Positions 54,426 to 62,951 of a DNA stretch of 64,000 bases are shown in pieces. Origin of the DNA: DAIQNV01 sp038748775 (GTDB lineage: Bacteria; Planctomycetota; Phycisphaerae; Phycisphaerales; UBA1924). The stretch is from NCBI GenBank assembly GCA_038748775.1, contig JBCDIT010000003.1, positions 124,001-188,000 on the forward strand, read 5' to 3'. The notes below the pieces were generated by a model. The model was not told where the DNA came from, did not search any database, and saw only the letters and a list, made by a program, of their open reading frames with translations. Within the stretch, counting starts at the first letter, position 1. The number at the start of each line of letters is the position of its first letter. The position numbers were made by a program, and so were the translations under genes.

Positions 54426-54453
54426 TTGACCGATGAACGGTCGTCCATACCAT
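54426..54453 (+). promoter_or_regulatory. Possible promoter for tRNA-Ala
   Basis: TTGACC (54426-54431) and TACCAT (54448-54453) with 16-bp spacing, about 50 bases upstream of the tRNA. The match is modest. Confidence 0.35.
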
Positions 54454-54502
54454 GCGTGCTCTCGTGGTGATGCCCTCGGGCGTCGGGCGGGAGCGACAAT
54501 TT

Positions 54503-54577
54503 GGGGGCTTAGCTCAGTTTTGGTAGAGCGCATCCATGGCATGGATGAGGTCAGGGGTTCGAGTCCCCTAGCCTCCA
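54503..54577 (+). tRNA. tRNA-Ala(GGC)
   Basis: Acceptor GGGGGCT pairs with AGCCTCC, D-arm GCTC/GAGC, anticodon stem CATCC/GGATG with loop ATGGCAT (anticodon GGC), T-arm AGGGG TTCGAGT CCCCT, discriminator A. CCA is not encoded. A terminator follows ten bases after the tRNA. Confidence 0.95.
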
Positions 54578-54587
54578 CTTGATGAAG

Positions 54588-54623
54588 GCCGCCGCGAGAA
54601 CTTCTCGCGGCGGCTTCGTTTTT
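54588..54623 (+). terminator. Intrinsic terminator of tRNA-Ala
   Basis: GCCGCCGCGAGAA is followed, after a single base, by its reverse complement; in practice a stem of about 11 bp with a small loop. TTCGTTTTT follows. Confidence 0.85.
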
Positions 54624-54792
54624 GTGATCCTCAGAAACGGACCGCTGGCGGTTGCCCGCTCCGGGGTTGTGGATTCGTCGTGCGGCCATCGCGGTCAGCC
54701 CGTTCGAACGATCGCGAAGGTGTGGCCCGGTGTGATTCACAGGCGGCTCGCCGGGCGGCGCTCGGGCCGTCTTGATCGCTTCTGACGATCAC

Positions 54793-54840
54793 TTGAACGA
54801 TCGATCAGAAAACTATAACTGTTCTCTTGACCGGTCGTTC
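54793..54840 (+). promoter_or_regulatory. Promoter with two palindromic operator motifs upstream of tetR
   Basis: TTGAAC (54793-54798) and TATAAC (54814-54819), 15 bases apart, form a plausible promoter. It is flanked by near-palindromes TGAACGATCGATCA (54794-54807) and TGACCGGTCGTTC (54828-54840). The two arms are near reverse complements of each other (11 of 13). Autoregulation by the adjacent TetR protein is likely. Confidence 0.55.
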
Positions 54841-54862
54841 CGCATTGTGGATACTTCGGGCG

Positions 54863-55459
54863 ATGACGCCTGCACGCGGACGACCGAGGGAGTTTGACAC
54901 CGAGGCAGCCCTCGATGCCGCGATGATGGTGTTTTGGGAGCACGGATACGAAGCGACCGGCGTCGCTCAGTTGTGCGAGGCGATGGGGATTGCGAAGCAG
55001 AGCATGTACGATTGGGTCGGCGACAAACGCGGCCTCTACTTGCTCGCGGTGGAGCGTTACTACCAAGAACGCATCTGCGGCCTCGGGAAGATGCTCTCGC
55101 TTGAAGGGTCGCCGATCGGGAATCTCTGGCATTGCTTGCACGCGATGGCCGACTACGCGAAGGCTCCGGACTGCATCGGGTGCTTGGTGACCAACGCGCA
55201 GAGCGAGTTCGGAACGACCGATGAAGAACTCGCGAAGCTCACGGCGCGGGTCGAGGCATACATCGTTGATGCCTTCGCCGGCGTGCTCGAGCGGGCGAAA
55301 GCGGCCCACGAGATCGGTGCGGGGATCGACTGCCGTGCGATGGGGTCGGCGCTCGCGGTTGTTCGCAACGGGCTCATGGTCGCTGGTCGCGCTGGGCAGA
55401 GCGTGGAGTCGATCGACCAGACGATCGCGATGATCGACACGATGCTGAAAGTGAAGTGA
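54863..55459 (+). CDS. TetR family transcriptional regulator
   Basis: 198 residues from ATG 54863. N-terminal helix-turn-helix: RGRPREFDTEAALDAAMMVF, WEHGYEATGVAQLCEAMGIA, KQSMYDWVGDKRGLYLLAVERY. The C-terminal part has CIGCLVTNAQSEFGTTDEEL, as in the AcrR/NemR-type (TetR_C) regulators of small-molecule stress genes. An earlier start at 54827 would add 12 residues and overlap operator DNA. Probable targets are its own gene and the SRPBCC genes that follow. Confidence 0.88.
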   Translation: MTPARGRPREFDTEAALDAAMMVFWEHGYEATGVAQLCEAMGIAKQSMYDWVGDKRGLYLLAVERYYQERICGLGKMLSLEGSPIGNLWHCLHAMADYAKAPDCIGCLVTNAQSEFGTTDEELAKLTARVEAYIVDAFAGVLERAKAAHEIGAGIDCRAMGSALAVVRNGLMVAGRAGQSVESIDQTIAMIDTMLKVK

Positions 55460-55506
55460 TCGCGTGCGCGGAACGCGAGGGTATCGGCATGTCGTATTAC
55501 GGAACG

Positions 55507-55530
55507 AACGGTCGCAAATATCGACCGGTC
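55507..55530 (+). promoter_or_regulatory. Second TetR-type operator motif
   Basis: AACGGTCG (55507-55514) and CGACCGGTC (55522-55530) share the GGTCG/CGACC half-sites found upstream of tetR. They lie 22-46 bases upstream of the SRPBCC start. Confidence 0.45.
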
Positions 55531-55552
55531 TTGGGGTCTTGGGAGCTGGCAC

Positions 55553-56068
55553 ATGAAAGTCGTCCGTGTGATTGAGATTGATGCGCCCGCACCAGACGTG
55601 TGGGACGTGCTCGGCACGAGGTACTCGGAAGTTCACGAATGGGCGACGCCTGTTCACGAAGCGTCGGGCCCCGGGCTCGGGACCGGCCCGGGGTTGGGTG
55701 ACGGCCGAACGTGCGTCACGAGTATCGGGAACGTTCAAGAGACCATTGTCGACTTCGACGCGGAGCGTCATCGCCTTTCGTATGAGGCGAAGAGCGATGG
55801 GATGCCGCGGTTTGTGCGACAGATGGTCGCGGACTGGGTCTTCATCGAGTACGGGCCAACGAGCACCACTGTGCGGATGACGCTGACGATGGACGTGGCC
55901 CCGCCGTTCAACTTGTTCATGGGCCCGGTGATGAAAATCCAGATGGGTCGGATGATCGGGCGAGTCATGAAGGACCTCAAGGTCTTCGTGGAGACGGGGC
56001 GGCCGAGCGAGATCAAGGCGAGGACGGCGAACAAGCGCACGAAGAAGGCCGCGTTGAACGCGGCATAG
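55553..56068 (+). CDS. SRPBCC (START-like) family protein
   Basis: 171 residues, cytoplasmic. Family start VRVIEIDAPAPDVWDVLG, then the typical cavity strands (GNVQETIVDFDAERHRLSYE, WVFIEYGPTSTTVRMTLTMD) and a long C-terminal helix (GRMIGRVMKDLKVFVETG). A basic tail follows. These proteins bind hydrophobic ligands; the ligand is unknown. It lies 93 bp after tetR with an operator-like site in between. Confidence 0.82.
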   Translation: MKVVRVIEIDAPAPDVWDVLGTRYSEVHEWATPVHEASGPGLGTGPGLGDGRTCVTSIGNVQETIVDFDAERHRLSYEAKSDGMPRFVRQMVADWVFIEYGPTSTTVRMTLTMDVAPPFNLFMGPVMKIQMGRMIGRVMKDLKVFVETGRPSEIKARTANKRTKKAALNAA

Positions 56069-56111
56069 ACACAGCGAGGCGTGTGCCTCGCCCAAGTATG
56101 AGGGAAACGAC

Positions 56112-57200
56112 ATGAATGCTCTGAGGACCGCGACGATCGCGGGCGCGATGATTGCGTCCGTTCAATCCACGGCGATCGGCCAGATGAACGGTCAGATGCC
56201 GCCTCGCACGGCGGGACCGATTCAAATCGACAGCGTTACGGCGGCGCCCCTCCAGATCACGCGGAGCGTTGAACTGGACGCGGCGCCAGGCGATGTGTTC
56301 GACTTCGTCGTCGATCCGGCGAGTTGGCCCAATCTGCTCGGGATGATCGAGTCGGTGAAGGTCGTCGGTACGGGCCGCGTCGGATCGACGCGTGAGGTCA
56401 CGCTCTCCGACGGCTCGATGATTGTTGAGGAGATTACGTCGTACACGCGGCCTCGCGGCGGCGAGGGGGGCGCGTACGGGTACTCGATCGAGTCGGGGAA
56501 CCCGTTCGGCGTTGAAGGCCACCTCGGGGCGATCGTTGTGAACCCGGCGGACGGCGGGGGCACGGTGCTTCAGTACCACCAGTACTTCGATCATCCGGAC
56601 CTCGAAGGGATCACGCCGGTTATCGAAGCCGGTACCGAAGAGATCGTCGGGGGCATCGTTGCGCAGTTCGGGGGCGAGCTCCGCGGGACAACCTACGGCC
56701 TGAGCACGGTCCGGATCGAGCAGCAGCGGATCATCGACGCGTCAGCCCGGAAGACGTGGCGGGTTCTGGGTGAGCAGTGGCCCGATGTTGACAAGTGGTC
56801 GAGCGTGATCGCGCACTCGGAGTCGAAGAACTGGCGCCGGTCGAGCCCGGTCGGGGCCACGAGGTCGTGCGAGGTTCCGGGCACGCCCGGGTTCCGAGAG
56901 ACCCTGCTCACGTACGACGAGGACGGACGATCGCTCTCTTACCGCGTCGACGCGGGCGTGCCGCCGTTCGTGACCCGCGCCGTGAACACCTGGACGATCG
57001 AGCCCCTCGCCGACGAGCGTGTCGTCCTTCGATCGGTCGTGGAACTCGACGTCGCGCCGGGCACCCCGAGCGTGGCGATCGGCATGACCAAGGGGCAGTT
57101 CACCCAGCTCATCGAGCCGACGGTCGATGAGCTCGTTCACTACGTCGAAACCGGACGCAAGCACCCCCGCACCGTCGCGGCGGGCCGGCGTCGGCCCTAA
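56112..57200 (+). CDS. Secreted tandem SRPBCC protein
   Basis: 362 residues. Signal peptide 1-23 (ends AIG). Two START-like domains: the first begins ITRSVELDAAPGDVFDFVVD (about 49-68), the second RIIDASARKTWRVLGEQW (about 205-222), which is similar to the preceding cytoplasmic SRPBCC protein (VRVIEIDAPAPDVWDVLG). It starts 43 bp after that gene, and both are probably in one transcript. Secreted versions of this fold are less common; a scavenging role for a hydrophobic compound is speculative. Confidence 0.78.
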   Translation: MNALRTATIAGAMIASVQSTAIGQMNGQMPPRTAGPIQIDSVTAAPLQITRSVELDAAPGDVFDFVVDPASWPNLLGMIESVKVVGTGRVGSTREVTLSDGSMIVEEITSYTRPRGGEGGAYGYSIESGNPFGVEGHLGAIVVNPADGGGTVLQYHQYFDHPDLEGITPVIEAGTEEIVGGIVAQFGGELRGTTYGLSTVRIEQQRIIDASARKTWRVLGEQWPDVDKWSSVIAHSESKNWRRSSPVGATRSCEVPGTPGFRETLLTYDEDGRSLSYRVDAGVPPFVTRAVNTWTIEPLADERVVLRSVVELDVAPGTPSVAIGMTKGQFTQLIEPTVDELVHYVETGRKHPRTVAAGRRRP

Positions 57201-57212
57201 CGCTCGGCGGTG

Positions 57213-57247
57213 CGACGCCCTTGGCGAGAGCCAGGGGTGTCGTTTCT
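57213..57247 (+). terminator. Intrinsic terminator after SRPBCC operon
   Basis: CGACGCCCTTGGC and GCCAGGGGTGTCG pair over 13 bp (with G-U pairs) around GAGA, followed by TTTCTT. Confidence 0.8.
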
Positions 57248-57269
57248 TGTGCGCAAATTCCCTCGACAA

Positions 57270-57314
57270 CCGATCTAAATAGAGCTATATTGCTATATAA
57301 ATAGTAGTGATCGG
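57270..57314 (+). promoter_or_regulatory. AT-rich control region with nested repeats upstream of GntR-type gene
   Basis: CCGATC (57270-57275) and GATCGG (57309-57314) frame an AT-rich core that contains GCTATAT twice, eight bases apart (57284-57290, 57292-57298). A TATAAAT-like -10 lies inside. It is 30 bases upstream of the regulator start and is the most AT-rich short stretch I noticed in this half. Confidence 0.5.
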
Positions 57315-57343
57315 CTCCTAGATCGTATCCGGGGACGATATCG

Positions 57344-58411
57344 ATGCCAAGGCGAGCGGTCTTTACCGACGTGATGGACGTGATCGAGCGGCGAATCGCC
57401 GCCGGTGAGTTCATGTTGCGCGACCTGCCGGGCGAGAGAAAGCTCGCGGAAGAGGTCGGCGTCAGCTACATGACCGCCCGCAAGGCGGTGACCAAGCTCA
57501 TCGAGAAGCAGGTGCTCTCGCGACGGGCCAACGGTTCGCTCGAGGTCCACGAGGCGTTCTTGGGCGAGAAGGCGAATTGCCAGGTCGCGCTGCTCGCGCC
57601 GGCGTTCGCGTCGACACACCTGGCGCGCTGCCGGCTCGCGGTGTCGAGTGCGACCGAGGGCAAGGCGATCCAGTTCCGCGCCGTTGAGTACGTGCACTGG
57701 GACGACGCGGCGGTGCGCGAGGCGGTCGAGCTCTCGGACGGGTGCGTGATCATCCCGAGCACCGAGCCGATCCCGGAGCGGGTGTCCCGTGTGTTCCGGT
57801 CCGAAACGTCCAAGGTCGTGTTCCTCGACGGCGATCTGACCGAGCATGGGCTGCCCTCGATCCGGCTCTTCGGGCCCCAGCATATCGAAGAGATCTTTGA
57901 GCACCTTTGGTCTCTCGGGCACAGGCGGATCGACTGCCTGAACACGCAAGGACGGAACGACGAGATCGAGTCGCGCATCGATCAATGGAGCTTGTTCGTC
58001 GAGACAAAGGGTGGGACGGGCCAGCTCTTTGATGATCCGGCTCCGCCGTACGCCGACCCGATCGGCCGTGCGCATCGCAAGATGCACGAGGTGTTGGCGG
58101 AGCATCGGCACGAGCTGAGCGCGGTCGTGTGCACCACGGCGCCGGCGGCGCTCGCGGCGATGAGGGCGTGTCACGACCTCGGCGTCAGGGTCGGTGACGA
58201 GGTCTCGCTCTGCACGATCAACAACGAGCCGACCGGGAAGTACTTCTACCCATCGCTCACGGGACTTGAGATGCCCAACATCGGGCCGATGCTCGAGCCT
58301 TTCTTTGAGTGGTTCGCCGGTCCCGACAGGTCGTGGCCCGCGGATTTGCTCGTGACGCCGAGCGTCTCCACGCTGCTGAAGGGTGAGTCGACGGGGCCGG
58401 CGCCGCGCTGA
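57344..58411 (+). CDS. GntR-type DNA-binding domain with LacI-like sensor
   Basis: 355 residues. N-terminal winged helix (about 8-68): LRDLPGERKLAEEVGVSYMT and ARKAVTKLIEKQVLSRRANG. The C-terminal part (about 75-345) is a periplasmic-binding-protein-like sensor (DGCVIIPSTEPIPERV, HLWSLGHRRIDCLN, GVRVGDEVSLCTINNEP), the architecture of AraR-like sugar regulators. Targets are unknown; self-control through the AT-rich region is likely. No sugar-catabolic gene is adjacent. Confidence 0.85.
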   Translation: MPRRAVFTDVMDVIERRIAAGEFMLRDLPGERKLAEEVGVSYMTARKAVTKLIEKQVLSRRANGSLEVHEAFLGEKANCQVALLAPAFASTHLARCRLAVSSATEGKAIQFRAVEYVHWDDAAVREAVELSDGCVIIPSTEPIPERVSRVFRSETSKVVFLDGDLTEHGLPSIRLFGPQHIEEIFEHLWSLGHRRIDCLNTQGRNDEIESRIDQWSLFVETKGGTGQLFDDPAPPYADPIGRAHRKMHEVLAEHRHELSAVVCTTAPAALAAMRACHDLGVRVGDEVSLCTINNEPTGKYFYPSLTGLEMPNIGPMLEPFFEWFAGPDRSWPADLLVTPSVSTLLKGESTGPAPR

Positions 58412-58423
58412 CGTGAGGGGTCA

Positions 58424-58467
58424 AAAAAGACGGTCCCCCGCAACGCTCCAGCACGTCGCGGGGGACC
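58424..58467 (-). terminator. Intrinsic terminator of SGNH hydrolase gene
   Basis: GGTCCCCCGC (58432-58441) and GCGGGGGACC (58458-58467) form a perfect 10-bp stem. On the minus strand it is followed by TCTTTTTT (58424-58431 complement). It lies 75 bases after the minus-strand stop. Confidence 0.85.
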
Positions 58468-58541
58468 AGTGTGAGGGATCGACCTTGTTGGTTCGTCCGT
58501 GACCCGGGGGCGTCCACGAGCACGCCCCCCTCGCCGACTCC

Positions 58542-59927
58542 TCACTCCCCAGGGCGTTTGGTTTGCGATGGCTCCCTGGCCCGGATTTCCATCGCGTTGA
58601 GATATCCGTGCATGCCTTCGACCACGTGCACGTCAACGAAGAGCTGGCCGAAGCGTGTTGGACGCAGGCCGTTCAGCCACGCGACTTTGTCGTCGTTGCC
58701 GCGGTTCCACGGATCTCGGGCGGAGCCGGGACCGCTGGTCTGAAGCTGGGCGGCTCGTCCGTTGACTCCGGTGACGCGATACTCGGTGACGCGGACCTCG
58801 TCGGAAACTCCGGAGCCGAAGAACCCGAGATCGTACGTGAGCGCGGGATCGACTCCAGTGATCATGAGCCCGCCCGGAACGTCGTCATTACCCAAACCGA
58901 AACGATCGTCGCCCCCACTGATAAAGAAGTCTTGTGTGGCGCTCGGCACGGCGAAACGGCGGAGGAGTGATCGATCCGGATCGACGAGGCCCCCGGCGGG
59001 CTTGCCGTTGGTTTCGAAGCCTCCGGTGAGCGTGATCGCGATGCCCGTCGGCTGCCCATCGACATCGCGGAGGTCACCCACGCGCTCACCTGAGTTCGCG
59101 ATCTTGGGCGCTTCGGTGTCGATCCAGTTGTTCCAGAGGCGTCCGAACGCGTCGGCAGAGATCGTGGGCTCGCCGGCGTCGGGGTTGCTCGGACCGAAGT
59201 CGAAGAGAACAACAGTGCCGGCGTCGTGGTCGGCGCGCGACGCGTTGTGCGCGTTCGGGGCGATCACCGATTCGACCGAGGGGCGGAGCAGCGACGTCCA
59301 GACGTTGTACCCGGCGCGATTCACGTGGCGTGGGTCGACGAACATCTCGTTCCACGCCTCGCTCGGCATCGCCTTGAACGCCCCGGGCAGGTCGATGTAG
59401 TGCACGCCCCGGTTCGCTTTGGCGAAGGCCGCGATTCGCGCGTTGGATTCGTCGAGAACGTCGCGCGGCGCGCTGTGCTTGGGGGTGTAGATGACGCCCA
59501 GATAGAAGACGTGGACCTCGGGGTTGACCGACCGGGCCTTCTCGACGAAGTGCTTTAGCTCGCTCACGAGGGTTTCGGGTGACTTGCCCAGCGCGAGGTC
59601 ATTCGTGCCCATCCAGAGCACGATGCCGCTCGGGCGGTAGGGTGCGACGATGCGATCGAAGTGCGCGATCAGGTGATGGAGCTGCGAGCCCCCGAAGCCT
59701 CGCTGAACAACCTGATAGTCGGCGAAGTCGTGGGCGAGCGCTTCCCAGCGCCGGATGCTCGAACTGCCTGCGAACAGGAGCCGGCCCGGCTCGATCGGGT
59801 TCACCCGATCGCATTCGACCCAACGGTCCACCTCGCGCTGATAGGGCAGGGCCTCGGCCTGAGCGGCTGCGACGCCGCTGAGACCTGCGATGCAGGCGAC
59901 CGAGATTGGGATTCTCCCGAGCGGCAT
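58542..59927 (-). CDS. Secreted SGNH/GDSL hydrolase with extra C-terminal domain
   Basis: 461 residues from ATG 59927 (GAGGGGGCACG upstream). Signal peptide about 1-22. SGNH blocks: FAGSSSIRRW (block I Ser), GFGGSQL (block II Gly), WMGTNDLA (block III Asn), DPRHVN (block V Asp-His). The domain is like the planctomycete GDSL-type esterases. The C-terminal part (about 255-455) is a beta-rich domain starting VVLFDFGPSNPDAG with DDRFGLGNDDVPGG, as found attached to many planctomycete carbohydrate-active proteins. Substrate unknown; acetyl-sugar esters are plausible. Confidence 0.85.
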   Translation of the reverse strand: MPLGRIPISVACIAGLSGVAAAQAEALPYQREVDRWVECDRVNPIEPGRLLFAGSSSIRRWEALAHDFADYQVVQRGFGGSQLHHLIAHFDRIVAPYRPSGIVLWMGTNDLALGKSPETLVSELKHFVEKARSVNPEVHVFYLGVIYTPKHSAPRDVLDESNARIAAFAKANRGVHYIDLPGAFKAMPSEAWNEMFVDPRHVNRAGYNVWTSLLRPSVESVIAPNAHNASRADHDAGTVVLFDFGPSNPDAGEPTISADAFGRLWNNWIDTEAPKIANSGERVGDLRDVDGQPTGIAITLTGGFETNGKPAGGLVDPDRSLLRRFAVPSATQDFFISGGDDRFGLGNDDVPGGLMITGVDPALTYDLGFFGSGVSDEVRVTEYRVTGVNGRAAQLQTSGPGSARDPWNRGNDDKVAWLNGLRPTRFGQLFVDVHVVEGMHGYLNAMEIRAREPSQTKRPGE

Positions 59928-60184
59928 CGTGCCCCCTCGTTCGTCAGACGCCCGCTGCCCGGTGGCGGGCACACGCGGCCGGCCAGTATGGCAAATTTGC
60001 TATAGGACTACAAGTGCCTATCGAGACGATGAGTTCTGTAAGCGTCGCATCGACTTTCCGAAGCAACCCCCGTCTCCGTGGTTTCGACTGGAACCGACCT
60101 GGATTATGCTGTCGAGGACACGTTCTCGTCGCCTGAAGAGTTCCGGAATCGCCGGGCTGGGAGCGTTTCGCAGAAGGGATAGAC

Positions 60185-62884
60185 ATGGAACGCGTCTTCG
60201 CGTCTCGGGGTTTGCTCCTCGCAGCGTCCGCGCTGGCCGGCGTCGCGGTATCTACCCCGGCGTTCGCGGCGCCGCCAGAGCTGGTCGCGGCTGATGCGTG
60301 GGTGGTGGGTCCCGAAGAGGCGTATCCGATTGCGCTCAGCGGTCCTGCGACGGTGGATCCCCGCGTTGTGGGCGACAAGACGATGACACTCCGGCTGACG
60401 TTTGACCAGCCTCTGACCGCGATCCGGCGAGCGGAAGCAACGTCTGGCGACGCTTCAATCGTCAACTTTACGCCTGGATCGAATACCGTCGAAGTCGCGG
60501 CCGACGGGGTCGGACTCGTTGGCTACGCGACGGTCAGCCTCATCGACGTGGTCGGCCAAGACGCGATCGCGAGCGTTGTTGACACGGCCATCGGCGTGAG
60601 CCACGCCGACTTCGCTTTGCCGGCCCGGGTGTACGACCTCGATGACGTCGACGCGTTCATCGACGCGTTCCTCGCGAGCGACCCGGCGGCCGACATGACG
60701 CTCGACGGGATCGTTGACCTGCTCGACATCAACCTGTTCATTGTCGGGTTCATCAATCCCAACCCCGCTGAACCCCGCCCGCCGATCGTCTCGCCGATCG
60801 ACGACGTGTCCGCCCCGTCGGGGGGCCTGGGACGCCCGGTGCGTTTCACCGTCCGTGACGACCGGGTGTTCGAGGACGAGTTGGTCATCACGGCGACCAG
60901 TTCAAACCAGGACGTACTGCCCGACTCTGCGATCTCGCTTGTTCGCAACAGGGGCACCATTGACCTGGTGCTCACCGGCCCGATTGACGGGAACGGCCAG
61001 ACCACGATCGACGTGACGGTCTCGAACGGGTTCGAGACTACCGAACGCGAACTCGCGGCGACGGTGCGGCCCGACGGGGCGCCGATCGCGAAGTTCACCG
61101 TCGATCCGTTTGTGGGCGAGGCCCCGCTCCCTGTGACATTCGACGCGCGGACGAGCAGCGACGAGCTCGACAACATCGCGTCGTATACGTGGAGCTTTGG
61201 CGACGGCGCTACGACGACCGGGCCGGTGGCGTCGCACACGTACGCCCAGCCGGGGAGCTACAACGTTACGCTGACGCTGTTCGATGACTCGGGTCTGGTG
61301 AACCAGTTCACGCGTGTCGTGACGGTTGCCGAACCGGGGTTCGACGTGGCCGCTGGGCCGATCTCGAGGTACGACGCGAAGCGCTTCTTGTGGCAGGCGG
61401 CGTTCGGCCCGAAGGAAGCCGATATCGCGTACATCCAGAACTTCGGCTACGAAGCATGGATCGACTTCCAGCTCAACATCGCCCCGATGACGCTGTTCGA
61501 CCCGGGGACGTTCCAAGAAGCGCTGGACAACGGGCGGAGCTTCACGACGCGCCCGGATGAGTTCTTCGATGACATCGCGGTCGAGGGCCCCGACCAACTC
61601 CGCCAACGCATCGCGTGGGCGTTGCTGCAGATCATCGTGATGAACCTGGACCAGAACGGCGAGGACAATGTCGCCGACAGCCTCTATTACTCCGAATACG
61701 TGAAAGCGGCGACGGGGAACTACCGCGACCTGCTCGATTACGTGACGTACTCGTTCCCGATGGGCGTGTACCTCACGTACTTCACGAGCTCAAGGGCGAA
61801 CATCGCGACCGGGCAGGTGCCCGACGAGAACTACGCCCGCGAGATCAAGCAACTTTTCACGATCGGTCTTGACCAGATGGACGAGCGGGGCAAGCCGGTC
61901 CTCGACGCGTTCGGCGATCCGATCCCGCTGTATGACAACGACTGCATCACCGAGTTCGCGAAGGTGTTCACCGGGCTTCGGTTCGGTGGAAGCCAGTCGA
62001 CGCCGATGGTCCCGTCGCTCTCCGACCACGACTTCAGGCCCAAGCAGCTCTTGGACTACCCGGGGGCGATCCCGGAGAACGGGCTGATCCCGGCGAGCGA
62101 CGGCTCGGTCTTCTCGTTCCACAATGACATCATGCTCGCGCTCGACAACCTCTTTTACCACCCGAACCTGCCCCCGTTCATCGCCAAGCAGCTCATCCAA
62201 CGGTTCGTCACGTCGAACCCGACGGGCGACTACGTGCAACGCGTCGCGACGGCCTTCATGGGCGGCGGTCCGTACGGCACCGGCGATCGCGGCGACATCG
62301 CGGCGACGATGAAGGCGGTGTTGCTCGACCCCGAGGCGCGGGACACCACCTACGCGCAGAACCCGTCGTTCGGCAAGCCAATGGAGCCCTACCTCACCGG
62401 CCTGGGGCTGCTCAGGGCGTCGAGCCGCGTGATGGCACCGGCCTTCCCGTTTCCGCAAAACCGGATCCAGGTCAACGTGTTTATCAACCCGCAGCGGTTC
62501 AACCAGGGCTTCATGAAGTCGCCCAGCGTGTTCAACTTCTACCTGCCCGACTTCACCCCGCCCGAATCGAGCCTCGAGCGGGGCGGCTTGGTCTCGCCGG
62601 AGATCCAGATCCACACGTCGAGCACGGCGTTCAGCGCCCCCAACGCGTGGTTCGCGTTCCTCTTTAGCGGCAGCGGGTATTGGACCGCGGTCCGCGCCGG
62701 GGCGGGCATGGAACCCAACGCGATCATCGATTACATGGTCGACCAGTGGTATCACCAACCGCTGAGCCCCGAGATCCGCGCGATCATTGTGCAAGCCATC
62801 AATGACATCAATGGAGAGCGCGAGTCGATCAACGCGGCCGGCCGCTTGCTTCTAAGCAATCCCGAGTTCACGATCCTCCGCTGA
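60185..62884 (+). CDS. DUF1800 protein with dockerin-like and PKD modules
   Basis: 899 residues. Signal peptide 1-29 (ends AFA). Residues about 155-200 (YDLDDVDAFIDAFLASDPAA, then DGIVDLLDINLFIVGF) resemble a dockerin-type pair; a beta module precedes a PKD domain (about 300-385: YTWSFGDGATTTGPVASHTY). From about 395 the DUF1800 domain follows: RFLWQAAFGPKEADI, DQLRQRIAWALLQIIVM, NYAREIKQLFTIGL and SPSVFNFYLPDF. DUF1800 proteins are secreted and occur with DUF1501 partners, as here. Function not established. Confidence 0.88.
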   Translation: MERVFASRGLLLAASALAGVAVSTPAFAAPPELVAADAWVVGPEEAYPIALSGPATVDPRVVGDKTMTLRLTFDQPLTAIRRAEATSGDASIVNFTPGSNTVEVAADGVGLVGYATVSLIDVVGQDAIASVVDTAIGVSHADFALPARVYDLDDVDAFIDAFLASDPAADMTLDGIVDLLDINLFIVGFINPNPAEPRPPIVSPIDDVSAPSGGLGRPVRFTVRDDRVFEDELVITATSSNQDVLPDSAISLVRNRGTIDLVLTGPIDGNGQTTIDVTVSNGFETTERELAATVRPDGAPIAKFTVDPFVGEAPLPVTFDARTSSDELDNIASYTWSFGDGATTTGPVASHTYAQPGSYNVTLTLFDDSGLVNQFTRVVTVAEPGFDVAAGPISRYDAKRFLWQAAFGPKEADIAYIQNFGYEAWIDFQLNIAPMTLFDPGTFQEALDNGRSFTTRPDEFFDDIAVEGPDQLRQRIAWALLQIIVMNLDQNGEDNVADSLYYSEYVKAATGNYRDLLDYVTYSFPMGVYLTYFTSSRANIATGQVPDENYAREIKQLFTIGLDQMDERGKPVLDAFGDPIPLYDNDCITEFAKVFTGLRFGGSQSTPMVPSLSDHDFRPKQLLDYPGAIPENGLIPASDGSVFSFHNDIMLALDNLFYHPNLPPFIAKQLIQRFVTSNPTGDYVQRVATAFMGGGPYGTGDRGDIAATMKAVLLDPEARDTTYAQNPSFGKPMEPYLTGLGLLRASSRVMAPAFPFPQNRIQVNVFINPQRFNQGFMKSPSVFNFYLPDFTPPESSLERGGLVSPEIQIHTSSTAFSAPNAWFAFLFSGSGYWTAVRAGAGMEPNAIIDYMVDQWYHQPLSPEIRAIIVQAINDINGERESINAAGRLLLSNPEFTILR

Positions 62885-62951
62885 CCCGCCACCCCTCGCC
62901 CCGAAGGCAAGGGAGCCATCGCCCGCTGAGCGGGATGCAAGGACATCCACC

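Noticed and set aside
54213..54502. Possible SRP (4.5S) RNA on the minus strand because of GCAGCAGCGGTAAC
   Set aside because: The conserved GGTCCGGAAGG part of the SRP loop is missing and no closing stem is visible.
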